Shown in pieces: positions 49,805-58,976 of a stretch of DNA of 64,000 nucleotides (the first letter of the stretch is position 1; every line of letters starts with the position of its first letter). The translations under genes and the position numbers were made by a program. Under the pieces are notes generated by a model. That model did not search any database and had not been told where the DNA came from. It saw only the letters and a list, made by a program, of their open reading frames with translations. The DNA is from Ignavibacteria bacterium (lineage in GTDB: Bacteria > Bacteroidota > Ignavibacteria > Kapaibacteriales > Kapaibacteriaceae): assembly GCA_016707005.1 (NCBI GenBank), contig JADJIQ010000001.1, forward strand, positions 246,001 to 310,000. Direction: 5' to 3'.

Positions 49805-51153
49805 CAACGTTCCTCAAACACCTTTTCCTCAGCGCCGGCGTTATCGTGGTCTTGTCGTGCCCAGTGTCTGCTCAGTCACGTCAGGGCGACGTGGTAGGGA
49901 CGATCAGCGGGGGGATCTACAAGTATCACGGCGAACTATCAGACGACTACTTTGGTCCGTCAGGGGCGATATCTCTCCAGTTCGCTGCAATGGACCGCCT
50001 ATGGGTCGAAGCTCGGTTGGGGATCGGTGAGTACCGATGGAAGATCACGGAAGCCAAAATGGCCCGCTTCCCCCAATATTTTGGTCAAGGGGCTGTTATC
50101 GGCGATAAATACCCGGGCTCACTCACGACCATTGAAGCTGAGAACGAGAGCCGCGTGACTACGGCCGACTTCCTCGTCAGCTACGTACTCGTGGACAACA
50201 TCCCCGCTGTGCCGTTTCTGACCGCCGGCATAGGTCTTGTGAACTTTGCCCCATCAAACAGCGGTGAACATTCTGCTCTACCCAACAACGAGGCAGGGAT
50301 CTATCCAAAGACCGTTGCGTCCATACCTCTCGGTGGAGGACTCAGGATCCCATTCTCCAGAAGCGTTGGACTTCTCCTCCGTGGCGAGTATCGTTTTGTG
50401 TTCTCTGAGTATCTGGACGATCTGACAGAAGCTGGTGCGAATGATGCACTAACGAATATCTCGATCGGTCTCACATATCGGTTCAACAACCCAGAACCGA
50501 AGGCAAAACGTCAAAAACATGCCTGCCCTGTCTGCGGATGCGGAACACCGGGCGATTGTTGTTGCCAAGCTCCCATTCCGGCGCCTGTGCCAGCGCCCGT
50601 TCCGGCGCCTGTGCCAGCGCCAGTTCCAGCGCCTGTGCCAGCACCCGCTCCGGCGCCTGTTCCAGCACCTGTACCAGCGCCCGCTCCGGCGCCAGAGCCT
50701 GCACCAGAACCAGCGGTAGCGCCGACGCCAGCTCCAGCCCCGGCAAAGAAGCGGACGTCGTTTGCAAAGGACATTCGATTCAAGGTGAATACGGACGAGT
50801 TCGATTTTGACCAACCCGAAACAGCAAAGAACCTGAACGAGCTCTTAACATATATGCAGGAGTCGTGTGAGGAGTTGCAGGTGATGGTTGAAGGACACGC
50901 CTCAGCCGATGGTCCGGCCCAGCGAAACAAGGACCTATCAGATCTGCGAGCGCAGAAGGTTCGTCAGTGGCTTTTGGAGCAGGGTGTACCGCCAAACAAG
51001 GTTCGCGGAGCCGTTGGATACGGATCTGCTATGCCGCGTGTTAAGGAGCCAACACCGGCTCAATCCAAGAAGATGAGCAAGGATCAGCTCGAAGCAATAC
51101 GTCGTCAAAATCGTAGAATCGAGGTAGCCGTCTTGCGGGAGTGCTCTGTGTAA
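49801..51153 (+). CDS. OmpA-family outer-membrane barrel protein
   Basis: 450 residues: signal peptide ending PVSAQ (residue ~25), a barrel (~28-230) paralogous to the preceding gene, a small Cys patch (ACPVCGCGTPGDCCCQ), a long PAPV/PAPA repeat linker (~258-310) and a C-terminal OmpA peptidoglycan-binding domain (VMVEGHASADGPAQRNKDLS, LRAQKVRQWL, RRQNRRIEVAVL). It should tie the outer membrane to the cell wall through the proline spacer. It is the second half of a tandem duplication in which only this copy keeps OmpA. Confidence 0.9.
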   Translation: MTTFLKHLFLSAGVIVVLSCPVSAQSRQGDVVGTISGGIYKYHGELSDDYFGPSGAISLQFAAMDRLWVEARLGIGEYRWKITEAKMARFPQYFGQGAVIGDKYPGSLTTIEAENESRVTTADFLVSYVLVDNIPAVPFLTAGIGLVNFAPSNSGEHSALPNNEAGIYPKTVASIPLGGGLRIPFSRSVGLLLRGEYRFVFSEYLDDLTEAGANDALTNISIGLTYRFNNPEPKAKRQKHACPVCGCGTPGDCCCQAPIPAPVPAPVPAPVPAPVPAPVPAPAPAPVPAPVPAPAPAPEPAPEPAVAPTPAPAPAKKRTSFAKDIRFKVNTDEFDFDQPETAKNLNELLTYMQESCEELQVMVEGHASADGPAQRNKDLSDLRAQKVRQWLLEQGVPPNKVRGAVGYGSAMPRVKEPTPAQSKKMSKDQLEAIRRQNRRIEVAVLRECSV

Positions 51154-51216
51154 ATGAATTAAAATTCATCCTACATTCATTGGGTTCATGTGGAAAACTC
51201 CTAACTTGCTTTTCTC

Positions 51217-51906
51217 ATGGTAACCCAACTCTCCACAAAGAAGGCAATTCGCGTCGCAGTATTCGTGGCGGTGTTCATCGCAGTGATGTCCATCAGCTTC
51301 ATACTGCAGGCTCATGATGCGCCTGTTGGTACCGAGACTCTCATGGCCGCTCCGGCCCCAGTAGCTGAGACAGTGACAGCCGAGCCAGTTTCGTACGAGA
51401 TGTCAGACGCTATAGATGGACTGGCCTCGTGGTATGGCGGACAGTTCCATGGCCGCCGAACAGCGAGCGGAGCCCGCTTCGACATGCACGAGTACACGGC
51501 AGCCCACCGCACACTCCCGTTCGGCACCGTCCTGCGAGTAGAGAACCCTAAGACCGGCAAGGCTATCCTTGTTGAGGTCACCGACCGCGGCCCGTTTATT
51601 CGTAAGCGTGTAATCGACCTCTCCTATGGCGCTGCCCGCGATCTCGGCGTATCCGTATCTCCCGTAGAGATCGACGCTCTCACCAAGACCGCCGTCTCGG
51701 AATTCTACGAAGAGAATGACAGCACGTTCCTCGTCTTCTCTCCGGATCTCAAGCCACTCGTGGTCAGAACCTCGAAGCTCGATACCCTGGCTGCATCCAC
51801 AACGCTTACAAATGTTATGAAGAACCGGTCCGAGAACGAATATGTGATCATTCGTCCGGGCACCAAGGGGCTTACGTATACACGCGCCTGTATGGCGGGG
51901 GAATAG
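51217..51906 (+). CDS. rlpA: RlpA-like septal ring lytic transglycosylase
   Basis: This 229-residue protein has one N-terminal membrane/signal segment (VFVAVFIAVMSISFIL), then a double-psi beta-barrel: GLASWYGGQFHGRRTASGAR, EYTAAHRTLPFGTVLRV, VEVTDRGPFIRKRVIDLSY with the conserved His and Asp. The C-terminal ~60 residues are not a SPOR domain. Predicted to cut peptidoglycan in the periplasm at division sites. The stop codon (TAG) is the first repeat unit of the heptamer array that follows. Confidence 0.87.
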   Translation: MVTQLSTKKAIRVAVFVAVFIAVMSISFILQAHDAPVGTETLMAAPAPVAETVTAEPVSYEMSDAIDGLASWYGGQFHGRRTASGARFDMHEYTAAHRTLPFGTVLRVENPKTGKAILVEVTDRGPFIRKRVIDLSYGAARDLGVSVSPVEIDALTKTAVSEFYEENDSTFLVFSPDLKPLVVRTSKLDTLAASTTLTNVMKNRSENEYVIIRPGTKGLTYTRACMAGE

Positions 51907-51990
51907 CGAATAGCGAATAGCGAATAGCGAATAGCGAATAGCGAATAGCGAATAGCGAACAGCGAATAGCGAATAGCGAATAGCGAATAT
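51901..51990 (+). repeat. GCGAATA heptamer array (12 copies)
   Basis: About twelve tandem GAATAGC heptamers with a single C variant (GAACAGC) separate the convergent rlpA and hydrolase-like genes; rlpA ends in it. Confidence 0.92.
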
Positions 51991-51993
51991 CGG

Positions 51994-53439
51994 TCAGCTT
52001 CCTTGCAGGATCCACTTAACGATCCTCTTTACAACCTCAGGGTTGACCGTTTCACCGAGGCGTGACATTTCTTCATCCGTGCATTCGTCGCAGGTTTGAA
52101 ACATGTGGTTCACGTCCTTGATAACCTCGATCACGGTTCGAGTGCGCTGAGACGACGTTTTCCGTAAGGCGGCAGCATGTTCTTCGCCAGGGATCTCCGT
52201 ATCACGCTCTGCATAGAGAGCTAGCAACGGTTGACGCATTGCACTGAAATACTCCGATGGTTGATACCAAAGGTAGGATCTTAGCCAAGGAAGAAGGGAT
52301 GAGGTAATATAAGCTTCTCTGCCGGCACGCTTGAATTGAGCAGCCATAGGGTATCGCACGAGCAGATCCGGCCGTTCATCAATGATTGAGTCTGCTAACT
52401 CGAGTATCCGGGGAACGACCACGCTATCAACTCCTCCCAACAAAACGGTGGTGCACCATTGATCGACCATACCGGTAGCAACCGAGATCAGCTCTTCGTC
52501 CGTTTCGCGGAGTCGTTCCCGAGCTGCGATCTGCGTTAACAGCGTATTCCGTCCATCCATCGCTGGTGTGCTCATGAACACGACACGCGACACACGATCA
52601 GGATAACGATTTGCGACAACGGCAGCAGCCAAGCCCCCTTCGCCGTGACCGATGATCACGATCCTTGATGTATCTATATGAGGATGGGTTCGAATCCGTT
52701 CAAGCGCAGCACTCATATCCGAAGCCTCATCGTCGATGGACGTAATATCTCCGGTTCCGGTGGACTGGCCAACTCCACGGTCATCGATCCGAAGTGTTGC
52801 GATATTCTTCTGTGCGAACAACGATGCAAGTACCAAATAGGGGGCATGTCCCGACGAGCCCCTTGCATTTCGGTCGGTCTGACCTCTGTCACCGGCAAGT
52901 ATCACAAGAGGATACCTTCCGAGCGTATCCGGGAACGTGAGCTCTCCGGCAAGCATGATCCCGGCCGGGCGGTTTGGGAACCTGATCTCAGACGTGATAT
53001 AGGGTGGGGCCTGCCCCGGTTCCTGCGTCCGCTCCTGAATGATGATCTTCTTCAACACTACAGGGGAGTTCGTCTTCCGCTGTTTCCAAACCCCGGTGAT
53101 GGTAGGGGGCTGAGCACTCGCCTGACCCTCAAAGACCAAGTCGTCATTGACACTTGTAAACAAGAGTTTACCGTCTGAACATGACACTGACGAAAATTGA
53201 TTGCCAAAATACCCGGAGTTGGGATTATCCCACGTGGCGTCACATGGGCCGTTCACATAGGCCGAGATATGGATGATGACCCTGTTCCGGAGTCCGGAGA
53301 CCGTTGTTACATCTCCCGACCAAGCGCCAGATAGAACGGAATCCACTGTTGGGAGCATCGTTGCAGGGTCGGTCTGTGCCGCAATGTTCAGCCAGCAAAG
53401 GAGAGAAAACACGGCCGCCAGGAACACGCGAAGGAACAT
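51994..53439 (-). CDS. secreted alpha/beta-hydrolase-like protein, nucleophile Ser replaced
   Basis: 481 residues with a signal peptide (MFLRVFLAAVFSLLCWLNIAAQ), an N-terminal ~130-residue beta domain (LSGAWSGDV ... ITGVWKQR) and an alpha/beta-hydrolase domain (PLVILAGDRGQTDRN, ATLRIDDRGVGQSTG, LLALYAERDTEIPGEEH, DVNHMF). The nucleophile elbow reads IGHGEGGLAA where relatives have GHSxGG, so the catalytic serine is glycine (codon GGC). Acid and His positions look intact. The protein may be non-catalytic. The frame extends upstream to 53709 but the signal peptide fixes the start at 53439. Confidence 0.82.
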   Translation of the reverse strand: MFLRVFLAAVFSLLCWLNIAAQTDPATMLPTVDSVLSGAWSGDVTTVSGLRNRVIIHISAYVNGPCDATWDNPNSGYFGNQFSSVSCSDGKLLFTSVNDDLVFEGQASAQPPTITGVWKQRKTNSPVVLKKIIIQERTQEPGQAPPYITSEIRFPNRPAGIMLAGELTFPDTLGRYPLVILAGDRGQTDRNARGSSGHAPYLVLASLFAQKNIATLRIDDRGVGQSTGTGDITSIDDEASDMSAALERIRTHPHIDTSRIVIIGHGEGGLAAAVVANRYPDRVSRVVFMSTPAMDGRNTLLTQIAARERLRETDEELISVATGMVDQWCTTVLLGGVDSVVVPRILELADSIIDERPDLLVRYPMAAQFKRAGREAYITSSLLPWLRSYLWYQPSEYFSAMRQPLLALYAERDTEIPGEEHAAALRKTSSQRTRTVIEVIKDVNHMFQTCDECTDEEMSRLGETVNPEVVKRIVKWILQGS

Positions 53440-53548
53440 ATTTGTTATCACTAGGATAGGTGGACGTGAAACTCTTGCACCTAATTTGCGTAACTGGCTC
53501 GACAAATCTTGTCGGGTCAATACTTTCAACGTACCGGAGCATCGTACT

Positions 53549-54286
53549 ATGCGTCGACTTCTTCTAGCCCTCACTGTTATGTGTTTGGGCGTTCTGACGT
53601 CTTCTGCCATCACACTCGACGAGATCATTGCCAAAAATATCGAAGCACGTGGTGGTCTCGCGAAGATCAAATCACTAAAGACCCTGGTGATGGACGGAAC
53701 GATGTCCATGTCTCAGGGTATGGAATTGAACTTCACTCAGACCCAAAAACGTCCGATGAAATTCCGGATGGACATGAGCTTCCAAGGAATGTCCATGGTT
53801 ACGGCCTATGACGGCACTACCGCCTGGGGTATCAATCCAATGGCCGGCAACAAGCCGGAAAAGCAGCCGGCGAGCGAAGCAAAGCGTATGGCGGATCAAG
53901 CAGACATGGACGGATTGTTGGTTGACTGGAAGGACAAGGGCTATCTGCTAGAACTTGTTGGACCGGAAGATATCGACGGTGCAACTGCGTATAAGATCAA
54001 GATCACGGACAAAGACAAGGAAGTAAAGTTCATCTACATCGATGCTACAACGTGGCTCGATGTGAAGCTTAGCATGCGCATCAGCATGATGGGACAAGAA
54101 GCCGATGTGGACATGATGATGTCCAATTACCAAGAAGTTGGTGGTGTTCAAATGCCGATGCTGATGGAGATGCGCTCCGAAGGACAAACAATTCTCTCGA
54201 TGTCCTACAGCAATCCAAAGGTGAATACGGATATCCCGGATTCCCGATTCGCCTTCCCTGGCGAAACTCCAGCAAAAAAGAACTGA
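53549..54286 (+). CDS. LolA-like outer-membrane lipoprotein-sorting protein
   Basis: This 245-residue protein has a signal peptide (MRRLLLALTVMCLGVLTSSA) and the typical ARGGLAKIKSLKTLVMDGTM opening of this family, followed by repeated antiparallel strands rich in Met (MSMSQGMELNF, RMDMSFQGMSMV, SMRISMMGQEADVDMMMSN). It is probably periplasmic and binds a lipid or hydrophobic ligand. The divergent 109-bp gap upstream holds a CGACAAATCTTGTCG inverted repeat. Confidence 0.78.
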   Translation: MRRLLLALTVMCLGVLTSSAITLDEIIAKNIEARGGLAKIKSLKTLVMDGTMSMSQGMELNFTQTQKRPMKFRMDMSFQGMSMVTAYDGTTAWGINPMAGNKPEKQPASEAKRMADQADMDGLLVDWKDKGYLLELVGPEDIDGATAYKIKITDKDKEVKFIYIDATTWLDVKLSMRISMMGQEADVDMMMSNYQEVGGVQMPMLMEMRSEGQTILSMSYSNPKVNTDIPDSRFAFPGETPAKKN

Positions 54287-54309
54287 TCGAAATCTGATCG
54301 TAAACACTC

Positions 54310-54334
54310 CTACCCCCGCCACGAGCGGGGGTAG
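54310..54334 (+). terminator. 10-bp GC-rich hairpin between genes
   Basis: CTACCCCCGC (54310-54319) pairs perfectly with GCGGGGGTAG (54325-54334) around a 5-nt loop, 24 nt after the LolA-like stop and 22 nt before the sortilin-like ATG. There is no T-run, so it may be a terminator of the non-U type or a leader structure. Confidence 0.45.
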
Positions 54335-54356
54335 CTGTATGTATGAGGGAGAACCC

Positions 54357-57300
54357 ATGATCACGCGATTCACCACACACCAATACGTATTCATCGCTCT
54401 GCTGCTTTGCGCGGGCAGTGTTCATGCACAGATCACCTTCTCAGGTGGTATGCTTGGACCACTCAGAGCAAGATCGCTCGGTCCGGCTGTGATGAGCGGC
54501 CGCATCAGTGACATCGCGGTTGTGGATACGGCACCCCGACGGTTCTATGTAGGTGCTGCAGGGGGCGGAGTATGGCGCACTACCAATGCCGGTGTGACAT
54601 TCTCATCGGTATTTGATGAGTATCCTCAGTCGATCGGTGCCATCACGATCGATCAGAAACGGCCGGATACCGTGTGGGTAGGAACTGGTGAATCTTGGAC
54701 GCGCAACAGTGTATCCGTTGGAGAAGGGGTGTACCGTACCACCGACGAAGGGAAGACGTGGACGAAGTGCGGTTTGGATTCCACCGAACGCATTTCGAAG
54801 ATCATGATCCACCCCAAGGATCCGAAGACGATCTATGTTGCTGCGCCCGGTCCACTCTTTAATGACAGCGAACATCGCGGCCTATACAGGTCAACTGACT
54901 TTGGCTCTACGTGGTCAAAGATCCTGAGCGGTGATGCCCGAACGGGATGTTCAGACGTGGTGATCGATCCGAAGAACCCAAAGATCATGGTCGCTGCCAT
55001 GTGGTCGTTCCGCCGAACACCACATTCGTTCGTTTCCGGCGGTCCCGGATCCGGGATCTTCCGGAGTACGGATGCCGGGAATACTTGGACTAGGGTGCAG
55101 AAGGGGCTGCCCACCAGTGAGATGGGAAGAATTGCACTCGCGATGTCTCCACAGGATCCAAAGCTTATCTATGCTAGCGTGGAATCCAAGGAGTCCGCGA
55201 TGTATCGTAGCACCGATGGAGGTATCTCGTGGGAACGCCGGTACGTTGGCTCTGTTGTTGACATTCGCCCCTTCTACTTCTCTCGACTCGTCTGCGATCC
55301 GAAGGACAAGAACGTTGTCTATAAGTGCGGAATGCAGATGTATCGCAGTGACGATGGTGGTCTGACGTTTACAACCATCGCCCAAGCGGCCCACAGTGAT
55401 CATCATTCTGTGTGGATAGACCCATCGAATACCCAGCACATTATCCTTGGCACAGACGGTGGGGCGTATGAGTCCTATGAGCAAGGAAAGTCCGTTCGAT
55501 TCTTCCAGAATCTTCCGATATCACAATTCTATCATGTTACAACCGATGACGCCACACCCTTCAACGTGTATGGCGGACTGCAGGACAACGGTTCTTGGCG
55601 CGGCCCTTCCGATGCAGATGGTGGTATCACCAATGGTACATGGAAGTTTGTAGGGGGCGGAGATGGATTCAATGTTGCTCCGGAACGAGCCGATGCGTCC
55701 ATTGTCTATTGGGAATCACAAGGCGGTAATCTGAACCGTACAAACCTCCGAACGAAGGAAACAAAGAACATCGCTCCAACCCCGGAAGACGGTTCTTCCA
55801 AGCTTCGGTACAACTGGAATACTCCCATTGTGCGCGGCAAAAGAGCCGGTGTAATCTACGCGGGTTCGCAATACCTACACAAGAGCACGGACAAGGGCGA
55901 TACCTGGGTGCGAATCTCCGCTGATCTCACAACGAATGACAGTACGAAACTCACACAAGAAGAAAGCGGCGGACTCACCGTCGACAACTCGTCGGCCGAG
56001 AATCACTGCACCATCTTTGCCATCGCTGAGTCTCCGCTGAATGAGTCGATCGTATGGGTCGGTACAGATGATGGGAATCTGCAGCGCACAACTGATGGCG
56101 GCACATCATGGAAAATGGTAGCGCCTCCATCCTCAATACTTCCGAAGAATACGTGGGTTTCATCCGTTGAACCGTCTTGGCACGATGAAACAACCTGCTA
56201 CGTAACATTCGATGGTCACATGGGTGGCGATATGAGAACGTATGTGGCGCGTACAACAGATCTCGGTGCCACATGGACCATACTTCCTATGACAGATGTA
56301 AGGGGTTATGCCCACGTCATCCGTCAAGATCCGGAGCAGTCAAGGATCCTCTATCTCGGTACCGAATTCGGCTTGTGGATCTCCCTAGACACTGGTGCAA
56401 CCTGGATCGCATTCAAGAACAACCTTCCCACAGCGGCTGTTCGCGATATCGCGTTTCAACGTCGTGATCATGCCCTCGCGATCGCAACACACGGAAGAGG
56501 GATCTATGTGATCGACGAGCTTGATGTACTCCGAGCGATCGACCCATCCGTGATCCGTGATGAGATCACACTTCTACCAACTGTTCCTGCAATACGAACG
56601 CAGGGTGGTGGAGCCGGACGTTGGTTTGGCGGAGACGCTGATTATGTCGGAGAATCAAAAACCGAGTCAGCACGTGTGTGGTACGTATTGAAGGATCGTC
56701 ATGTCCGCGGCTCCTTTACGATCACGATCAAGGACAGTTCCGGAACCGTGATTCGATCCATTCCCGGGTCCTCGAGAAAGGGGCTCAACAGCGTTGAACT
56801 TGCAATGCGTAAACCAGCCCCGTTAACAGCGAGTTCGGAGGTAGGAGGAGCATTTGGCTCGCTTATCGGTCCGCTTCTTGCTGAGGGGACGTATACAGTG
56901 GAACTCAATAAGGCGGGGACGATTGCTACCACAACCATACGCGTTGTGACCGACTCGATCTACGGACATAGTGACGCAGACAGGGAAGTACAACAACAGC
57001 TTGTGGCTCAATTGTATAGTCTCAATGAAGATCTGGCTATCACTGTTGCCCAGGTACAGGCTGGTCGGGATGAGTTGTTGCGTCGGCTTGCCGATTCAAC
57101 ACTTACCGATCAGGCAGCCAAGGCAAGGATCAAGGCTGGGTTCGATTCGCTCGACGCATTGAACAAGGAGCTCGTGAACACAAAGGTTGGATTGATCACC
57201 GGCGAAGAACAACTGCGCGAGAGACTGTCTTCGCTCTATGGCGAGGTGAATGGGTTCCTCGGTCGTCCAACGAGCAGTCAGCAATCCTTGGCCTCTTCAC

Positions 57301-57416
57301 TAGGAGCACGAGTGGCGTCGGCAACGAACCGAGCCCAAGAACTTCTCTCACCATGGGGACTTGAATCTCGCCGCGCCGTAGAGGACAGACTTCGCAAGGC
57401 ACGAGGCAGGAAATAG
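54357..57416 (+). CDS. sortilin/VPS10-like exported beta-propeller protein
   Basis: 1019 residues with a signal peptide (FIALLLCAGSVHAQ). It has many BNR/VPS10-type blades (GGGVWRTTNAGVTF, GVYRTTDEGKTW, GLYRSTDFGSTW, GIFRSTDAGNTW, MYRSTDGGISW, LQRTTDGGTSW) spanning residues ~30-730, as in VPS10-domain and exo-xyloglucanase-like two-propeller proteins. A ~110-residue beta domain follows, then a helical C-terminus rich in Leu/Arg/Gln. There is no T9SS sorting domain, so it is probably periplasmic. Substrate unknown. Confidence 0.87.
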   Translation: MITRFTTHQYVFIALLLCAGSVHAQITFSGGMLGPLRARSLGPAVMSGRISDIAVVDTAPRRFYVGAAGGGVWRTTNAGVTFSSVFDEYPQSIGAITIDQKRPDTVWVGTGESWTRNSVSVGEGVYRTTDEGKTWTKCGLDSTERISKIMIHPKDPKTIYVAAPGPLFNDSEHRGLYRSTDFGSTWSKILSGDARTGCSDVVIDPKNPKIMVAAMWSFRRTPHSFVSGGPGSGIFRSTDAGNTWTRVQKGLPTSEMGRIALAMSPQDPKLIYASVESKESAMYRSTDGGISWERRYVGSVVDIRPFYFSRLVCDPKDKNVVYKCGMQMYRSDDGGLTFTTIAQAAHSDHHSVWIDPSNTQHIILGTDGGAYESYEQGKSVRFFQNLPISQFYHVTTDDATPFNVYGGLQDNGSWRGPSDADGGITNGTWKFVGGGDGFNVAPERADASIVYWESQGGNLNRTNLRTKETKNIAPTPEDGSSKLRYNWNTPIVRGKRAGVIYAGSQYLHKSTDKGDTWVRISADLTTNDSTKLTQEESGGLTVDNSSAENHCTIFAIAESPLNESIVWVGTDDGNLQRTTDGGTSWKMVAPPSSILPKNTWVSSVEPSWHDETTCYVTFDGHMGGDMRTYVARTTDLGATWTILPMTDVRGYAHVIRQDPEQSRILYLGTEFGLWISLDTGATWIAFKNNLPTAAVRDIAFQRRDHALAIATHGRGIYVIDELDVLRAIDPSVIRDEITLLPTVPAIRTQGGGAGRWFGGDADYVGESKTESARVWYVLKDRHVRGSFTITIKDSSGTVIRSIPGSSRKGLNSVELAMRKPAPLTASSEVGGAFGSLIGPLLAEGTYTVELNKAGTIATTTIRVVTDSIYGHSDADREVQQQLVAQLYSLNEDLAITVAQVQAGRDELLRRLADSTLTDQAAKARIKAGFDSLDALNKELVNTKVGLITGEEQLRERLSSLYGEVNGFLGRPTSSQQSLASSLGARVASATNRAQELLSPWGLESRRAVEDRLRKARGRK

Positions 57417-57440
57417 ACCGTTTCAAGAGGGGGCTCGCCG

Positions 57441-57448
57441 TATCTTCG
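57441..57448 (+). promoter_or_regulatory. putative -7 box TATCTTCG for the TPR gene
   Basis: Lies 13 nt before the ATG at 57462; identical to the box before adk. An AGGGGGCT motif lies directly upstream. Confidence 0.35.
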
Positions 57449-57461
57449 CAGTCTAGCATTC

Positions 57462-58976
57462 ATGAACTGGACTTACGTGATGAAACGTACCCTCGTCTTC
57501 TACATCATAGCTGCATCATTCGCCATCCTCACACAGGGTTTCCAGTGTGCATCGTCGGAACTTGCCACTGCTCGTAAGGCCATGCAGGCCCAGGACTACG
57601 TCAAGGCAAAGACCGCTATCAATAAAGCACTTGTGACAAATCCCAATGACTGCGATGCATTGGTGATGCTTGGCGAGGTGAACGAAGCCCTGAAGGACAC
57701 GGACGGAATGGTAGAGGCATATGGCAAGGCTCGTCTGTGCCCGGGCGTGAAGCCTGAGCAACAAACGATGATATCGGTCAACCTTTATAACCTCTGGGTA
57801 GGACAATACAACGGAGGGATCACAAACTTCAATAAGTATGTTGAGGCAAATGATACCCAACGGCTTAGTGATGCTCGAACAAATCTTGAGCGTGCCCTCG
57901 AGATCAAGCCTGAATATTCAGATCCTCTCGTTCTGCTTGGACAGATCCTGGAGATCAAGGGTGATACTACCAAGGCCATTGAGATCTATCAGCGATGGTG
58001 GGAAATGGAGCGTCCGGGTTTCGAAATCTTGCGTTCCAAGAACATCACAATGATCTCTACACGCGGAGACGTGATCAAGGCATTGGGCACTGCAGCCTTT
58101 ACAAAGATGGACAGCATCACGAATGGCGTGATCTATAAGGACCGGTTTGACGTTGGTGGACGAGATCTCATCGTCTTTACGATGGCTGAAGGGGCGAGTG
58201 AAGCAGTCATCGAAGGATGGACCTACAATGCACCGGCATCGGTGTCAGAGATGGAGAAGTGGCGCACTCGCAGCGCTACGATAAGCCCCCTGAAATCCCT
58301 GGCATTCATTGCGTATCAGAGAGGCACCTACACGGATGCACTTACCTGGACCAATCTGGTGATGCAGGCGAAACCTACCGATCAAGAGCTTGTTCCTCTT
58401 CGTACGCAGCTTCTTCAGAATCTTGGCAAAACAGATGAAGCAATGGCCGAACTCAAGGCGCAGATCGCGAAGGAACCAACAGTTGTACTGTATCGACTTC
58501 AATATGCGGCCATGCTCTCTGGAGCAGGGAAGTACGAAGAGTCCGTGTCAGAGTACAAAAGCGTGATCCAGATGGAGCCTAACAACGAGACTGCTCTGTA
58601 CAACCTTGCAGCCAACTACAAGAATATTGCGAGTACAAAGCAGAGAACAGAACTGGAGAAGATGGACAAGAGCAAGAACTATCGTCCAGACACAACCTAT
58701 CTGACCGATCTCAAGACATCTGCAGAGTATTTCGAACGTCTTCGTAAGTCATCGTTCAAATACCGCGACGATATCGTCGTCCTAGAGCAGCTTGCAAATG
58801 TCTATGAAGTCCGAAAAGAGACAGCCAAGGTGAAGATGCTCATCATGGAACTGGAGGCTCTAGAGGACAAATACCGCACAAGCAAGGATTATTACCTCAT
58901 CATGGAGGGGCTGTATGGCCGCAACAAGATGGTGGACAAAATGAAAGAAGCACAAGAGAAAGGAGCCAAACTATAA
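57462..58976 (+). CDS. TPR-repeat exported protein
   Basis: 504 codons; the start may be 57462 or 57480 (MKRTLVFYIIAASFAILTQG, a good signal peptide followed by FQC, so a lipoprotein is possible). Tetratricopeptide repeats occur at residues ~30-110, 135-170 (ARTNLERALEIKPEYSDPLVLLGQIL) and 300-390 (EESVSEYKSVIQMEPNNETALYNLAANY). It probably acts as a periplasmic scaffold. The DUF3467 gene follows with the stop and start overlapping (TAATGG). Confidence 0.82.
   Translation: MNWTYVMKRTLVFYIIAASFAILTQGFQCASSELATARKAMQAQDYVKAKTAINKALVTNPNDCDALVMLGEVNEALKDTDGMVEAYGKARLCPGVKPEQQTMISVNLYNLWVGQYNGGITNFNKYVEANDTQRLSDARTNLERALEIKPEYSDPLVLLGQILEIKGDTTKAIEIYQRWWEMERPGFEILRSKNITMISTRGDVIKALGTAAFTKMDSITNGVIYKDRFDVGGRDLIVFTMAEGASEAVIEGWTYNAPASVSEMEKWRTRSATISPLKSLAFIAYQRGTYTDALTWTNLVMQAKPTDQELVPLRTQLLQNLGKTDEAMAELKAQIAKEPTVVLYRLQYAAMLSGAGKYEESVSEYKSVIQMEPNNETALYNLAANYKNIASTKQRTELEKMDKSKNYRPDTTYLTDLKTSAEYFERLRKSSFKYRDDIVVLEQLANVYEVRKETAKVKMLIMELEALEDKYRTSKDYYLIMEGLYGRNKMVDKMKEAQEKGAKL

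Noticed and set aside
50449..50930. Minus-strand frames rich in Gly-Ala or Trp-Arg
   Set aside because: They are antisense reads of the PAPV repeat of the OmpA gene.
52670..52710. tRNA-like TTCGAATCC string
   Set aside because: It lies inside the hydrolase-like coding region and no cloverleaf can be drawn around it.
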